64,000 bases of DNA from contig OZ241336.1 in assembly GCA_965200115.1 (NCBI GenBank), positions 2,232,001 to 2,296,000 of the forward strand. Reading direction: 5' to 3'. Below the pieces are notes generated by a model. That model searched no databases. It was given only the letters and a program-made list of their open reading frames with translations, and was not told the origin of the DNA. Numbering within the stretch: position 1 is the first letter of the stretch; each line of letters opens with the position of its first letter. Shown here one piece after another: positions 33,663-43,341 of this stretch. Position numbers and translations under genes: made by a program. Origin of the DNA: JAPOUP01 sp026708635. Lineage in GTDB: Bacteria > Pseudomonadota > Alphaproteobacteria > Rhodobacterales > Rhodobacteraceae.

Positions 33663-33916
33663 GTGCCGGATGTAAACGAAAATCGACCGAAATCTGGGAG
33701 GGAGACCCGTGCATCTTTGGGTTTTGGGGTTTTCTTCTTGACATTCAATGTGGGCTTTGCGATATTTTTTGCATTCAATCTGGACTGTACGGTGTTCTTT
33801 GGCATGGTGTGTGCGATATCCGATAACGTATTAAATCGGGCCCGCAATTCTAGCGGGGGAGACAGAGCGGGCAAGCGAAAGACCGGTTTGGGCCATGAAT
33901 GTATAGAATGTATAGA

Positions 33917-35161
33917 ATGATCGGACGCCGTGCCTTGCAGTCGGAAGAGGCGCAACCTGCCGCTACCCGACAGGTGAAGCTGAAAGGCTTTGACGACTTC
34001 GCTTTAAGTCTCGGTGACGTCATGCGCGCCGAGCGCGCGACAATGGGAAAGTCGCTTCTCGACGTTCAGGCGGCGCTGAAGATAAAGATTTCGCATATTA
34101 CCGCGATTGAGAACGTTGACCCGCACGCTTTCGATGTCCCTGCGTTCATTCCCGGTTATATACGTTCCTACGCCCGCTATCTCGGGCTTGATCCGGAATG
34201 GGCTCTTACGAAATTCTGCGAGGAAGGGAACCATCGCTTCGAGCACTGTCCCGGGGCACCGGGAGAACTCTCGCGGAAGCGGGAACTGATCAAGCGGGGA
34301 AACAGGAAAAGCGATCCGTTCAAATCTCCCAGCACACCGTTTGTCCCCGAATCGGAAAGCTACCTCTCAAAGCTCGACCCACCCGCTTTATTCTCTTCGG
34401 TTGTGCTTGGCACCCTGATTCTCGCAATTGGTTATGGTGGCTGGACCATCCTGCAGGAATTACAGCGTGTACAGTTCATCCGGGAGGATCAGGTGGCCGA
34501 CGTGTCCGTTGCCGTCGAACCGCTCGCGTTTTCCCAATCTCTGGATTCGCCCGGAACGAATGATGTCGCGGCCTCCGGACCGCGAGGTGAGGAACTGGAC
34601 CGACTATATCGACCTCCGCCAGCTCTCGAGGTGCCAGTCGTGATTCCGCGGGATCCAGCGATCGTCACTCTGGATCCGGAGCGGGCAGGAACCTTTGCCG
34701 AGTTCAAAGTCCCGGGAGGCGGTGTGCCAGATAGTCCGTCGCTGGAGAATAATGAGGTCATCCAACCGTCTCCGCCCGCTCATGTGACCGTGCGGGACGT
34801 TGAGGAAAAGGTCAGGGATCTCGTCTTATTGGCCGTACGACCTTCTTGGGTAAGGATCAGGTCCGATGACGGTTCGGTGTTGCTGGAGAAAATCCTGGAT
34901 GGAGGAGAACGCTACATTGTGCCACGAACCGAACAGCCTCCGATTCTAAGGACCGGAAACGCCGGTTCGGTGTATTTCCTTGTCGATGAGGAGATTTACG
35001 GTCCGCTTGGTGAAGGCCCCACGGTCGTCGATGATATAATCATGGGGCCGGATGAGGTTGTCTCGAGCTTCCCGGTTGCCAATCCTGCCGGAGACAGCCA
35101 GCTTGCGGAATTCGCCGTCCTGGCGTCGGTACTTGAGACCTCGCCGGATGCTTCTCATTAG
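33917..35161 (+). CDS. rodZ: RodZ-like cell-shape/HTH membrane protein
   Basis: About 414 aa. Cytoplasmic HTH_25 domain (FDDFALSLGDVMRAERATMG, then SLLDVQAALKIKISHITAIE and FIPGYIRSYARYLGLDP), one transmembrane helix (LFSSVVLGTLILAIGYGGW, about residues 157-175), a proline-rich periplasmic linker and a C-terminal DUF4115-type beta domain (LLAVRPSWVRIRSDDGSVLL; AGSVYFLVDEEIYGPLG). RodZ links MreB to the cell-wall machinery. ATG 33917 (MIGRR) is favoured from the family's usual start; two upstream in-frame ATGs arise from a tandem gaatgtata repeat. It precedes ispG by 72 bp. Confidence 0.85.
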   Translation: MIGRRALQSEEAQPAATRQVKLKGFDDFALSLGDVMRAERATMGKSLLDVQAALKIKISHITAIENVDPHAFDVPAFIPGYIRSYARYLGLDPEWALTKFCEEGNHRFEHCPGAPGELSRKRELIKRGNRKSDPFKSPSTPFVPESESYLSKLDPPALFSSVVLGTLILAIGYGGWTILQELQRVQFIREDQVADVSVAVEPLAFSQSLDSPGTNDVAASGPRGEELDRLYRPPPALEVPVVIPRDPAIVTLDPERAGTFAEFKVPGGGVPDSPSLENNEVIQPSPPAHVTVRDVEEKVRDLVLLAVRPSWVRIRSDDGSVLLEKILDGGERYIVPRTEQPPILRTGNAGSVYFLVDEEIYGPLGEGPTVVDDIIMGPDEVVSSFPVANPAGDSQLAEFAVLASVLETSPDASH

Positions 35162-35233
35162 GATAACCAAACATCGCCCCGAATTGGTTTTGGAGTCGAC
35201 TTGACTTCTCAACGCAAGTAAGTGGTTGCGCCA

Positions 35234-36364
35234 ATGTCACTGAACAGCATTCGCCCTTGGCGAAACATCGAGCGCCGTAAGTCGCGTAGGATTCATGTAG
35301 GCAGTGTACCTGTTGGCGATGGAGCGCCAATCTCGGTGCAGACCATGACAAATACCGATACCAAGGACGTGGCGGCAACGGTCGCCCAGATACAGGCCTG
35401 TGCGGAGGCCGGCGCGGACATTGTCCGTGTTTCGACCCCAGATGAGGCGTCGACGTCTGCCCTCCGGGAGATTGTAAGGGAAAGCCCTGTGCCGATCGTC
35501 GCGGATATCCATTTCCATTACCGTCGAGCCATCGAGGCAGCGGAAGCCGGAGCGTCGTGCCTGCGCGTCAATCCCGGCAATATCGGCGGTTCGGAACGTG
35601 TCCGCGAAGTCATCGCCGCCGCGCGTGATAACGGTTGTTCGATGCGTATCGGGGTCAACGCCGGTAGCCTCGAAAAAAGGCTATTGGATAAGTATGGTGA
35701 GCCCTGCCCCGAAGCCATGATAGAAAGTGGCATGGACCACATTCGGCTTCTCGAGGAAAATGACTTTTATGAATTCAAGATCAGCGTCAAGGCGTCCGAT
35801 ATCTTCATGGCGGCGGCTGCCTACCAAGGAATAGCCGAAACCACGGACGCGCCGATCCATCTGGGAATCACGGAGGCGGGAAGCCTCAATTCGGGAACGG
35901 TCAAATCCGCGATCGGTCTGGGCAATCTTCTCTGGATGGGAATCGGAGATACAGTGAGGGTCTCTTTATCTGCAGACCCCGTGGAAGAGGTGCGTGTCGG
36001 TTACGAAATCCTGAAATCGCTCGGGCAGAGGTACCGGGGTGTAAACATAATTTCCTGTCCCTCATGTGCCCGGCAGGGATTCGACGTGATTGGCACGGTC
36101 CAGACCTTAGAGGAGCGGCTGGCGCATGTCAGGACGCCGATAACGCTTTCCATCATTGGTTGCGTAGTGAACGGACCCGGCGAGGCGCTCATGACTGATG
36201 TCGGGTTCGCGGGCGGGGGTGCGGGTCATGGGATGGTTTATCTGGGAGGACAGCAGAGCCACAAGCTTTCCAATGAAGAAATGATTGACCATGTCGTGGC
36301 GCAGGTCGAGGCTAAGGCGGCGGAGATCGACGCTGAACGCCAACGGGCGGAACAGGTGGAATGA
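35234..36364 (+). CDS. ispG: 4-hydroxy-3-methylbut-2-enyl diphosphate synthase
   Basis: 376 aa. MEP isoprenoid pathway enzyme converting MEcPP to HMBPP. Start ATG 35234 (MSLNSIRPWRNIERRKSRRI) matches alphaproteobacterial IspG; an in-frame GTG at 35222 is less likely. TIM-barrel N-domain: VQTMTNTDT and CLRVNPGNIG. The [4Fe-4S] domain near the C-terminus has ISCPSCARQGFDV and GCVVNGPGEA with the three Cys ligands. Complete. It supplies isoprenoid precursors, which in this organism could also feed squalene and sterols. Confidence 0.95.
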   Translation: MSLNSIRPWRNIERRKSRRIHVGSVPVGDGAPISVQTMTNTDTKDVAATVAQIQACAEAGADIVRVSTPDEASTSALREIVRESPVPIVADIHFHYRRAIEAAEAGASCLRVNPGNIGGSERVREVIAAARDNGCSMRIGVNAGSLEKRLLDKYGEPCPEAMIESGMDHIRLLEENDFYEFKISVKASDIFMAAAAYQGIAETTDAPIHLGITEAGSLNSGTVKSAIGLGNLLWMGIGDTVRVSLSADPVEEVRVGYEILKSLGQRYRGVNIISCPSCARQGFDVIGTVQTLEERLAHVRTPITLSIIGCVVNGPGEALMTDVGFAGGGAGHGMVYLGGQQSHKLSNEEMIDHVVAQVEAKAAEIDAERQRAEQVE

Positions 36365-36423
36365 TGTCTTCACACGGTCACGTTTCAGGCAAAGCATAAC
36401 CGCGCCTAGCGGTGTTTTCGAGC

Positions 36424-37173
36424 CTATCCTTCCCGGAGCTCCGCTACAATGCCGCGCATCTGTTCGAGCGGAATATAGCCACGGACCATCCGGTCCCCAA
36501 ACACGAAGCCGGGAGTGCCATTGATCCCAAGCCGCTGGGCAAGCGCGTGATTTTCGCTGATGGCGCGCTCGACGGCTTCGTCGTCCATTGCCCCGAAGAC
36601 CACCTCTGTTTCATAGCCAAGCTGTCTTGACAGTTCGGCAAGACTAACGTCGCTGACATCGCCCCGCATCGTCATCAGGGCATCGTGGGTTTCGGCATAG
36701 GCGTCGTCGCCATGGATGTGTTTCACCGCGAGCGCGAACCTGCTGGCGATAAGCGACTGCTCTCCAAGGACCGGCAATTCCTTGATGATATGGCGGATGT
36801 CACTATCGGAAGCGATCAATTCGCCGACTTCAGGATGGGCGCGCCGGCAGAATCCGCAGCGATAGTCAATGAATTCGACCACGGTGACGTCACCGTCAGG
36901 GTTTCCGCCTATCCAGCTGTGGCCGTCATTGAATAGCTGATCGGCATTCATCTGGACCAGTTCCATGTCGGCGCGGGCACGTTCATTCTGTTCGCGTTCC
37001 TCAAGTACGGCGAAGGCGTCAAGAAGAACCTGTGGCTCATCGAGGAGAAAGGAGCGGATCTCCGCACGAAGCTCCTCCCGCTCCTGAACCGTCATGGCTC
37101 CTATGTCATGGGCGGCGGCTGGTACGCCAGCAATAGAAAGAGCCATCGCGGCCGTCGCGAGTTGTTTCAGCAT
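36424..37173 (-). CDS. DsbA-family periplasmic thiol oxidoreductase
   Basis: 249 aa with an N-terminal signal peptide (MLKQLATAAMALSIAGVPAA, cleavage near AHD). An ScsC-like N-terminal helical region (about 30-80) precedes the thioredoxin fold with FIDYRCGFCRRAHPE (CxxC about residues 111-114) and cis-Pro loop INGTPGFVFGD. It probably oxidises or isomerises disulfides in the periplasm. Its start lies 12 bp after the M48 gene on the same strand, so they are likely cotranscribed. Confidence 0.88.
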   Translation of the reverse strand: MLKQLATAAMALSIAGVPAAAHDIGAMTVQEREELRAEIRSFLLDEPQVLLDAFAVLEEREQNERARADMELVQMNADQLFNDGHSWIGGNPDGDVTVVEFIDYRCGFCRRAHPEVGELIASDSDIRHIIKELPVLGEQSLIASRFALAVKHIHGDDAYAETHDALMTMRGDVSDVSLAELSRQLGYETEVVFGAMDDEAVERAISENHALAQRLGINGTPGFVFGDRMVRGYIPLEQMRGIVAELREG

Positions 37174-37185
37174 ATCCCTTCCTTT

Positions 37186-38526
37186 CTATCCGGCGGACCT
37201 GGCCGCGCTAAGCACATCCTGCGCCCGATTCCAGCCGGGAGATCCTTTCGGCAGCAGTTCCAGCGCACGCGTTGCATGGATAGCTGCGCTCCCTAATTCG
37301 CCGACTAGGGCGAAACGCTCCGCTGTCGCGACGGACGCCATCCCTTTCTGGCCGTTACGCGCATAGGCAATCGCGAGATCACGCATCAGGCGTGGATCCT
37401 GACCATCACGTGAATAGGCCCGCTCCAGAAGTTTCAATGCTTGCGCGAGACTGTCACGCGTGTCAAGCGCCAGAAGCGCCCTGCCATGCCCGGCGAGGAT
37501 CAACGCGTTGTCCGGCTTTAGGCTGGCAGCACGGGCATAAGCCCGGACAGCCGCCTCCGTTTCTCCAGCTTCAAGCAGAAGCTGCCCACGAAGTTCCTGA
37601 ATATATGGGTCATCGGACGACCTTTCCGCCAGCGTCCGGACCTCGGCGAGTGCCTTGCTGCGATCCGGGAGCCGGTGATACGCGATGGCCCGCCGCATCA
37701 CCGCGAGGTCCGAATTGTCGTCTCCGGCTACAGCACGCAGCGTATCGCTTGGAGCGTGGATGAACGCGCCAAGTTTCGCCTGCGCCCGCGCGAACCATCG
37801 ATTCGCCTGCGTAGGTGCGGTGTTTACCCCACCGTAGGCGGCAACATAGCCATTTACGGCACGAATCCGTTCCCGGGTCGGAGGATGGGTGCGGACATAG
37901 GGATCCTGATGTGCGGCTGAAAGCGCTTCCTGTCCAAGAAAACGCTGGAGCAGGGTTGCCATGGCATTCGGGTCCACGCCCGCCTGCGATAGATAGCGCA
38001 GGGCCGCCTGGTCCGCCGACGCCTCTTCGGCACGCGTGTGACCGAAAAAAACGCGCTGGGCGCTGCTGGCGGATCCGGCAGCGACTCCTGCGGCCGCTTC
38101 CGCATTGCCAGTGGCGGCACCGATGGCGAGAGCCATGAGAAAACCGATTCGGGTGGCTCCGCCGGCAGAGCGCAGGTTGGACAGGCGACGCGGGATATGA
38201 CCATTCGCGATGTGGGCGAGTTCATGGGCGACGACCGCCTGCAACTCGCGGGCGCTTTTCATCTTGAGAATGAGTCCTGAGTGTATGAACACATGTGCGG
38301 AGTCGAATACGAACGCGTTAAGCGAGCTATCACGGACAACTAGCAGAGTGATCTGATCCTGACTAAGTCCCGCGGCTCTGATCAGTGGTAGTGAGAGCTG
38401 TTTGAGAGCGTTCTCGATGTCAGGATCGCGCAGGATCGTGATTGCGTGGGCAGGCGCGGCCAGTGACACGAACGCGGACACCAACAGCGAACTAATGAAA
38501 CCTGTCCATCCGATAGCCATTGACAT
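37186..38526 (-). CDS. M48-family periplasmic metalloprotease with TPR, BepA-like
   Basis: 446 aa. Signal peptide (about residues 5-28, ending AAPAHA), then an M48 zinc protease domain with VVAHELAHIANGH (HExxH as HELAH) and EEASADQAALRYL supplying the third ligand. From about residue 290 are TPR-like helices (AEVRTLAERSSDDPYIQELR; LLLEAGETEAAVRAYARAAS). This architecture fits BepA/YfgC, which handles outer-membrane protein assembly quality control. Upstream partner of the DsbA-like gene. Met3 is an alternative start. Confidence 0.88.
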   Translation of the reverse strand: MSMAIGWTGFISSLLVSAFVSLAAPAHAITILRDPDIENALKQLSLPLIRAAGLSQDQITLLVVRDSSLNAFVFDSAHVFIHSGLILKMKSARELQAVVAHELAHIANGHIPRRLSNLRSAGGATRIGFLMALAIGAATGNAEAAAGVAAGSASSAQRVFFGHTRAEEASADQAALRYLSQAGVDPNAMATLLQRFLGQEALSAAHQDPYVRTHPPTRERIRAVNGYVAAYGGVNTAPTQANRWFARAQAKLGAFIHAPSDTLRAVAGDDNSDLAVMRRAIAYHRLPDRSKALAEVRTLAERSSDDPYIQELRGQLLLEAGETEAAVRAYARAASLKPDNALILAGHGRALLALDTRDSLAQALKLLERAYSRDGQDPRLMRDLAIAYARNGQKGMASVATAERFALVGELGSAAIHATRALELLPKGSPGWNRAQDVLSAARSAG

Positions 38527-38563
38527 CCGCCTTTACGAATGCAGTTCAACATGCGGATATGAT

Positions 38564-39715
38564 ATGGATTACGCCATGCGGAACTCAAGGCGAAGTGAGG
38601 TCGATCCCTTCATTGTGATGGATGTGATGGATGCGGCCCGCCGGGCCGAAGCCGCGGGCCGAAAAATCATCCATATGGAGGTGGGACAACCCGGAACTCC
38701 CGCACCTGCGGAAGCGCGCGCGGCCGCGGTGCGTGAAATGGATCGGCAGGCTCTCGGGTATACGGTGGCACTTGGCTTGCCGGAACTCCGTCTGCGCATC
38801 GCGAAACTTTATCACGACCGCCATGGCCTTGACCTCGACCCGGACAGAGTCATCGTGACATCCGGTTCATCCGGGGCGTTTGTTCTGGCGTTCACCGCTC
38901 TGTTCGATAGCGGCGACCGTATATGCCTCGGCGCGCCGGGATATCCGTCCTACCGGCAGATCCTCAGGGCACTTGGACTTGTTCCGGTCATTGTCAACAC
39001 TGCCGCCGGGAATCGTTTTCAGCCCACGCCCGAAAACTTGACGGACGGATTGTCAGGCCTGTTGATCGCGTCCCCGGCCAATCCAACCGGTACCATGCTA
39101 GACCGGGAAGCGATGGCTTCAATGATCTTCGCGGCCCGGGAACGTGGCATGTCGGTCATCTCCGATGAGATCTATCATGGTATTGAATATGACCGTAAGG
39201 CGATCAGTGCGCTGGAGATCAGTGACGATGTCTATGTGATCAATTCGTTCTCCAAATATTTCAGCATGACCGGCTGGAGGATAGGTTGGATGGTGGTTCC
39301 CAGCTCCCATATCCGCACTCTGGAGCGTCTGGCACAGAACATGTTCATTTGCGCGCCGCATATCAGCCAAGTCGCCGCTAGGGCAGCCATGGAGTGTGAG
39401 GACGAACTGCAGGCAAATCTTTCCGTATACATCGAAAACCGCCGACTGATGCTTGAGGGGTTGCCGCTTGCCGGCTTCCATAACCTCGCGCCACCCGATG
39501 GCGCCTTCTATGTCTATGCGGCAGTGGACAGTCTTACGGACGACAGTCGGAAGTTCGCTGCGGAGATCCTCGAGCACGCCGGCGTGGCGGTCACCCCCGG
39601 CCTGGACTTCGACGAGGCGCGGGGTGGGAGAACCATTCGATTTTCCTACGCACGCTCCTCTGAGGATATCCAGGAGGGGCTTGAGCGGTTGCGGGACTTC
39701 ATGGGCAGGAACTGA
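38564..39715 (+). CDS. Class I/II pyridoxal-phosphate aminotransferase
   Basis: 383 aa, fold-type I. HMEVGQPGTPAPAEAR (substrate-binding N-terminus), VTSGSSGAFVLAF (PLP phosphate site), SPANPTGTMLDREA, ISDEIYHGIEYD (Asp for the pyridine N), NSFSKYFSMTGWRIGW (catalytic Lys) and TIRFSYARS (carboxylate Arg). It resembles aspartate/aromatic-type aminotransferases of Rhodobacterales; the exact amino acid is unknown. Divergent from the M48 gene; the start could also be Met at 38576. Confidence 0.85.
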   Translation: MDYAMRNSRRSEVDPFIVMDVMDAARRAEAAGRKIIHMEVGQPGTPAPAEARAAAVREMDRQALGYTVALGLPELRLRIAKLYHDRHGLDLDPDRVIVTSGSSGAFVLAFTALFDSGDRICLGAPGYPSYRQILRALGLVPVIVNTAAGNRFQPTPENLTDGLSGLLIASPANPTGTMLDREAMASMIFAARERGMSVISDEIYHGIEYDRKAISALEISDDVYVINSFSKYFSMTGWRIGWMVVPSSHIRTLERLAQNMFICAPHISQVAARAAMECEDELQANLSVYIENRRLMLEGLPLAGFHNLAPPDGAFYVYAAVDSLTDDSRKFAAEILEHAGVAVTPGLDFDEARGGRTIRFSYARSSEDIQEGLERLRDFMGRN

Positions 39716-40229
39716 CCGAACGTGGCTGGCAGGAGATCGATGTCGGAAGCCTCTCGCCTCGTCACGCCTTTCGCCCGGCCGGGCGGGAGGGCGAACGGAG
39801 TACGCCTTATAAGCCTGGACACTGCCAACACCATGACACCTTCGGGCCCGACAAGGGACACCATCTCGTTCCTCCCAAGCAATAATTCGGGGCACCACTT
39901 GACACTCCACCCGACACCCTCGATCCGCCGGCCCATTCGCGGCGCGACCGTCACCGGTGGGAATTCCGCGGCATTGAGACGATGTCCCGCGGAACTGCCG
40001 TAACCGCACGACCGACCGCCTGGTGTCGTGACCGCACATCCCTTGGGAGAAAAGGGAATTCGCCACTGGAGCCGGCCCGAATTGCCGGAAAGTGGCGGTG
40101 GGTGTGCAAAAATCCGTTGTCGGGGTCGGGTGGTTCGACTAGCTTGGCGACCGCGGCTAACGCAATGAGGGAAAAATCCACCCCCTCTGGTGGGTTAAAT
40201 TTCACTCATTATCGTTCATGGAGGGAACT
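39716..40229. other. Intergenic stretch, no gene supported
   Basis: 514 bp between the aminotransferase and ispH. Open frames on either strand show no family features and no ribosome-binding site. GC-rich first half, AT-richer close to ispH. I see no IS ends or RNA gene. Confidence 0.4.
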
Positions 40230-41243
40230 ATGGTCAGAACGGACCCGGTCACGACAGACGTAAAGAGGCCTATACGGGTTGTCCTTCCACAGCCACGCGG
40301 TTTTTGTGCGGGTGTTGTCCGGGCCATAGATATCGTTGAGAAGGCGTTGGATGTCTATGGTGCTCCCGTCTATGTCCGCCATGAAATCGTTCACAACAAG
40401 CACGTCGTCGACAGTCTTCGCCAAAAGGGAGCGCTGTTCGTCGAAGAGGTTGATGACATTCCGATAGGCGCGGTTGCCGTATTCAGTGCACACGGCGTCT
40501 CTCGGCGTGTGGAGGACGATGCGAAATTCAGGGATTTGCATGTCATCGACGCGACATGCCCTTTAGTGATCAAGGTTCATAACGAAGCGAGAAGGTATTC
40601 CGAACAAGGATGCCAGATCATTCTCATCGGCCATGAGGGCCATCCTGAGGTCGAGGGTACTATGGGACGCGTTGAAGGGAACGTGCTGCTGATCTCGACT
40701 GTGGAGGAAGTTGACGCACTGTCGCCAGCCGATCCCAAAAAACTCGCCTATGTAACGCAGACAACGCTTAGCGTCGATGACACCAGAGAGGTCGTCGCGG
40801 CACTCAAAAGGCGCTTCCCGGACATAGTCGGTCCTAGCGCCGAGGATATTTGCTATGCGACCCAAAACCGACAGGACGCGGTGAAGAAGCTGATAGAGCA
40901 ATGTGACCTTGTCCTAGTGATCGGGGCACAGAACAGTTCCAATTCGAACAGGCTCCGTGAAATCTGCGAGTCGGGCGGCACAAGGAGTTTCCTCATCCCC
41001 GACGCGGATGCAATCAAGCTCGAATGGTTTGACGGCGTTAACACCGTCGGAGTAACGGCCGGCGCGTCGGCACCGGAGATTCTGGTTCAGGGTCTCGTGA
41101 AACGCCTTGATCAGTTGTTTGACATGACAGTCGTGAATCTGGATGGCGTGGAGGAAAATGTGACTTTCAGACTTCCGCGCGAGTTTCGGCAGGTGCGCAC
41201 GGACGGGCGTATGGATGGTGATCGCGGCCGAACCAAAAATTAG
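40230..41243 (+). CDS. ispH: 4-hydroxy-3-methylbut-2-enyl diphosphate reductase
   Basis: 337 aa. Last MEP-pathway step, HMBPP to IPP and DMAPP. GFCAGVVRAIDIVE carries the first Fe-S Cys, VIDATCPLVIKVHNE the second and ICYATQNRQDAV the third; QTTLS and VIGAQNSSNSNRL are also typical. ATG 40230 is preferred because GGAGGG lies six bases upstream; ATG 40218 is in frame but would overlap that site. Complete. Confidence 0.95.
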   Translation: MVRTDPVTTDVKRPIRVVLPQPRGFCAGVVRAIDIVEKALDVYGAPVYVRHEIVHNKHVVDSLRQKGALFVEEVDDIPIGAVAVFSAHGVSRRVEDDAKFRDLHVIDATCPLVIKVHNEARRYSEQGCQIILIGHEGHPEVEGTMGRVEGNVLLISTVEEVDALSPADPKKLAYVTQTTLSVDDTREVVAALKRRFPDIVGPSAEDICYATQNRQDAVKKLIEQCDLVLVIGAQNSSNSNRLREICESGGTRSFLIPDADAIKLEWFDGVNTVGVTAGASAPEILVQGLVKRLDQLFDMTVVNLDGVEENVTFRLPREFRQVRTDGRMDGDRGRTKN

Positions 41244-41568
41244 TGCCGGGATTGCGGAGGCTTCCCTGCATCTGTCTCTGGCTAGACGCAACATCGAGTT
41301 TATGGAACGCGCCCGGAACATTGTCCCGATATCCGGTCGCTGACCCGGAAATGGCAACGTTTCACGCTCTTCGCCGGGATAAAGATACCGCCCCCTAAGG
41401 TTGGGGTACGCGACGTCGGTAGTACCAGCGCCCGCCACACTTGAGCGAAAATCGGTCGGGATCTCGCGTGTTTGCCACGCATACTTATATCCCAGTTCTT
41501 GGGACATGCTCGGAATGCACGTCATTCTCACGTTCAAGTTCTTGACTTTTCAGGAGAATAAAATTAGA

Positions 41569-41645
41569 TGGCGCGGTTGACGGGACTCGAACCCGCGACC
41601 CCCGGCGTGACAGGCCGGTACTCTAACCAACTGAGCTACAACCGC
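41569..41645 (-). tRNA. tRNA-Asp (GTC)
   Basis: Cloverleaf on the minus strand: 7-bp acceptor GCGGTTG/CAACCGC, D-arm AGCTCAGTTGGTTAGAG, anticodon loop CTGTCAC with GTC, TPsiC arm GGTTCGAGTCC, discriminator G and encoded CCA (41571-41569). 77 nt including CCA. Confidence 0.96.
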
Positions 41646-41709
41646 TTGCGCTATAGCAATACGCTAGGCGATTACCGCCGTCAAGCGGGACCCGGAAGTT
41701 CGGAAGTTG

Positions 41710-43319
41710 GGTGTATCCCAGATTAGTTGGCGGCTGCGCTTCGCTTCCGCTACGCTTGCCCTGCCGCGCACCGGGTGACTGCCGGACGAACCGGCGGGCG
41801 GTGCGCGTTGAGAGGCAAGGCAGGAGCATGGGCCATGACGCGGGACGAAGGGAACCGGGCGCACCGGCATCCGGACGCGGTGGCGTATCTGGAGAGCCTG
41901 ACGGAGGACGAGGCGGCCGTTCATCCGCCGGTTGTCCGCAGGCACGGAGAGGGGTTCACCCGGTACTGGCTGGAGGGCGACGAGGTTCGCAGCCGCGACA
42001 TCGGTCGGGACGGGCTGCCGCTGGCGGGCCTCCGCCCGGACGGCGGTCCGCTTCCGGCGCTGCTCGCCGCCGTCTCGGCGGAGTTCGGCCCCCGGCTTCC
42101 TCGGCTGGCGTCGGACCTGGCGTCGGGGGTCCCCGACCTGGACGGCGTGGAACGGGCGCTCCGGGACGCGTCCCTCGGCGGCGGCGCGGCGGCGCTGAAG
42201 CTCCTTCTGGAGCGGCTGGACGGGACGCTGCCGGCACCGGAGTGCGCGGCCTGCGGCGGGCCGATGGCCCGGCATTCGGTGACGGCGAAATCCTTCCTGA
42301 CCAGGCTCGGCCGGGTCGAGGTGCGGCGCGCGCACTTCCGCTGCCGGTCGTGCGGCGGGGGGTGCTTCCCGCCGGGCCGGGCGCTGGGCCTGGAGGGGGA
42401 CACCGTCACGCCGGGGACGGCGAGCGTCATCGCCGGGACCGTTCCGTTCATGGGCTTCGAGCGCGAGGAGGTGCTGGACGGCGGGCCCCCGGAACCGCGC
42501 ATGTATCTCTCCATCGACGGGACCGGCATCCCGATGCGGAAAGAGGAGACGGAGGGCGTCGCGGGCAGGCAGGCTGACGGCACCTCGAGGAGCCGCGAGG
42601 CCAAGCTCGCGGTCATCTACACCGCCCAGGGCCGGGACCCCGGGACCGGCGCGGCGCCCAGGGACCGGGGCAGCGAGTCCGTCTCCCGCCTCACCGCTGG
42701 CGCGGCCGCGGCCTCCGGAGGCCGGGAGCCCTCCGACTTCGCGGCGCGCCTGGACCGCGAGGCCCGGCGGCGGGGTCTGCACGACGCGGACGAACCGGTC
42801 GTCGTCTCCGACGGGGCGGAGTGGATACGGAACGCCTGCGGGGAGATCTTCGGGGGGCGAAAGGTGACCTTCGTGCCCGGCCTCTTCCACTGCCTGGAGT
42901 ACGCCGCCGCCGCCGTGAGGGCGATCCACCCGGCCGGGGCGGAGCGCGACCGGCGGTTCGCGGAGGTCAGGGCCGACACCGGGGCCGGCCGGGCCGCCAG
43001 GGTGGTGCGCGAACTGGAGCCGTTCAGCGCCCGGTACGGTGAGGTCGCCGCGTGCTGCCGCTATTTCCGGAAAAACATCGGGCGAATGCGCTACGACGAA
43101 TACCGGGCGCGGGGCATGCAGGTCGGAAGCGGGGTCGTGGAGGCCGGATGCCGCACGTTCGGGCCGCCGCTCAAGCGCCCCGGCACCCGCTGGTCAAAGA
43201 GGGGCGCCAACGCCATGCTCGCCCTGAAGGGCTGCGTCCTGAACCTCAGGCTGCCCGACCCGCTCGATTGGAAGGCGAATCAGGCCGTCGCGGCATGAGC
43301 AACTAATCTGGGCTACACC
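41710..43319 (+). mobile_element. ISKra4-family insertion sequence with 19-bp direct repeats
   Basis: A 1610-bp element with 20-bp terminal inverted repeats (ggtgtatcccagattagttg at 41710-41729; reverse complement with one mismatch at 43300-43319). It is flanked exactly by the 19-bp direct repeat CCCGGAAGTTCGGAAGTTG at 41691-41709 and 43320-43338, read as a target-site duplication. It contains one intact transposase gene and lies 46 bp beyond tRNA-Asp. Confidence 0.9.
41835..43298 (+). CDS. ISKra4-family transposase, intact
   Basis: 487 aa from ATG 41835. Zn-ribbon-like CAACGGPMARHSVTAKSF and FRCRSCGGGCFPPGRALGL, then the catalytic region LSIDGTGIPMRKEETEGVAG and RSREAKLAVIYTAQGRDPG (DDE Asp), VVSDGAEWIRNACGEIFGG (second Asp), LFHCLEYAAAAV and VGSGVVEAGCRTFGPPLKRP (Glu). 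These are ISKra4 hallmarks. Start chosen over the longer upstream frame because MTRDEGN follows AGGAG by 12 bases and the extra N-terminus would run into the terminal repeat. A 3' fragment of a related transposase lies at 56.3 kb. Confidence 0.9.
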   Translation: MTRDEGNRAHRHPDAVAYLESLTEDEAAVHPPVVRRHGEGFTRYWLEGDEVRSRDIGRDGLPLAGLRPDGGPLPALLAAVSAEFGPRLPRLASDLASGVPDLDGVERALRDASLGGGAAALKLLLERLDGTLPAPECAACGGPMARHSVTAKSFLTRLGRVEVRRAHFRCRSCGGGCFPPGRALGLEGDTVTPGTASVIAGTVPFMGFEREEVLDGGPPEPRMYLSIDGTGIPMRKEETEGVAGRQADGTSRSREAKLAVIYTAQGRDPGTGAAPRDRGSESVSRLTAGAAAASGGREPSDFAARLDREARRRGLHDADEPVVVSDGAEWIRNACGEIFGGRKVTFVPGLFHCLEYAAAAVRAIHPAGAERDRRFAEVRADTGAGRAARVVRELEPFSARYGEVAACCRYFRKNIGRMRYDEYRARGMQVGSGVVEAGCRTFGPPLKRPGTRWSKRGANAMLALKGCVLNLRLPDPLDWKANQAVAA

Positions 43320-43341
43320 CCCGGAAGTTCGGAAGTTGGAC

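Noticed and set aside
39119..40066. 315-aa minus-strand frame spanning the end of the aminotransferase
   Set aside because: Largely antisense to a well-supported aminotransferase and without recognisable domains.
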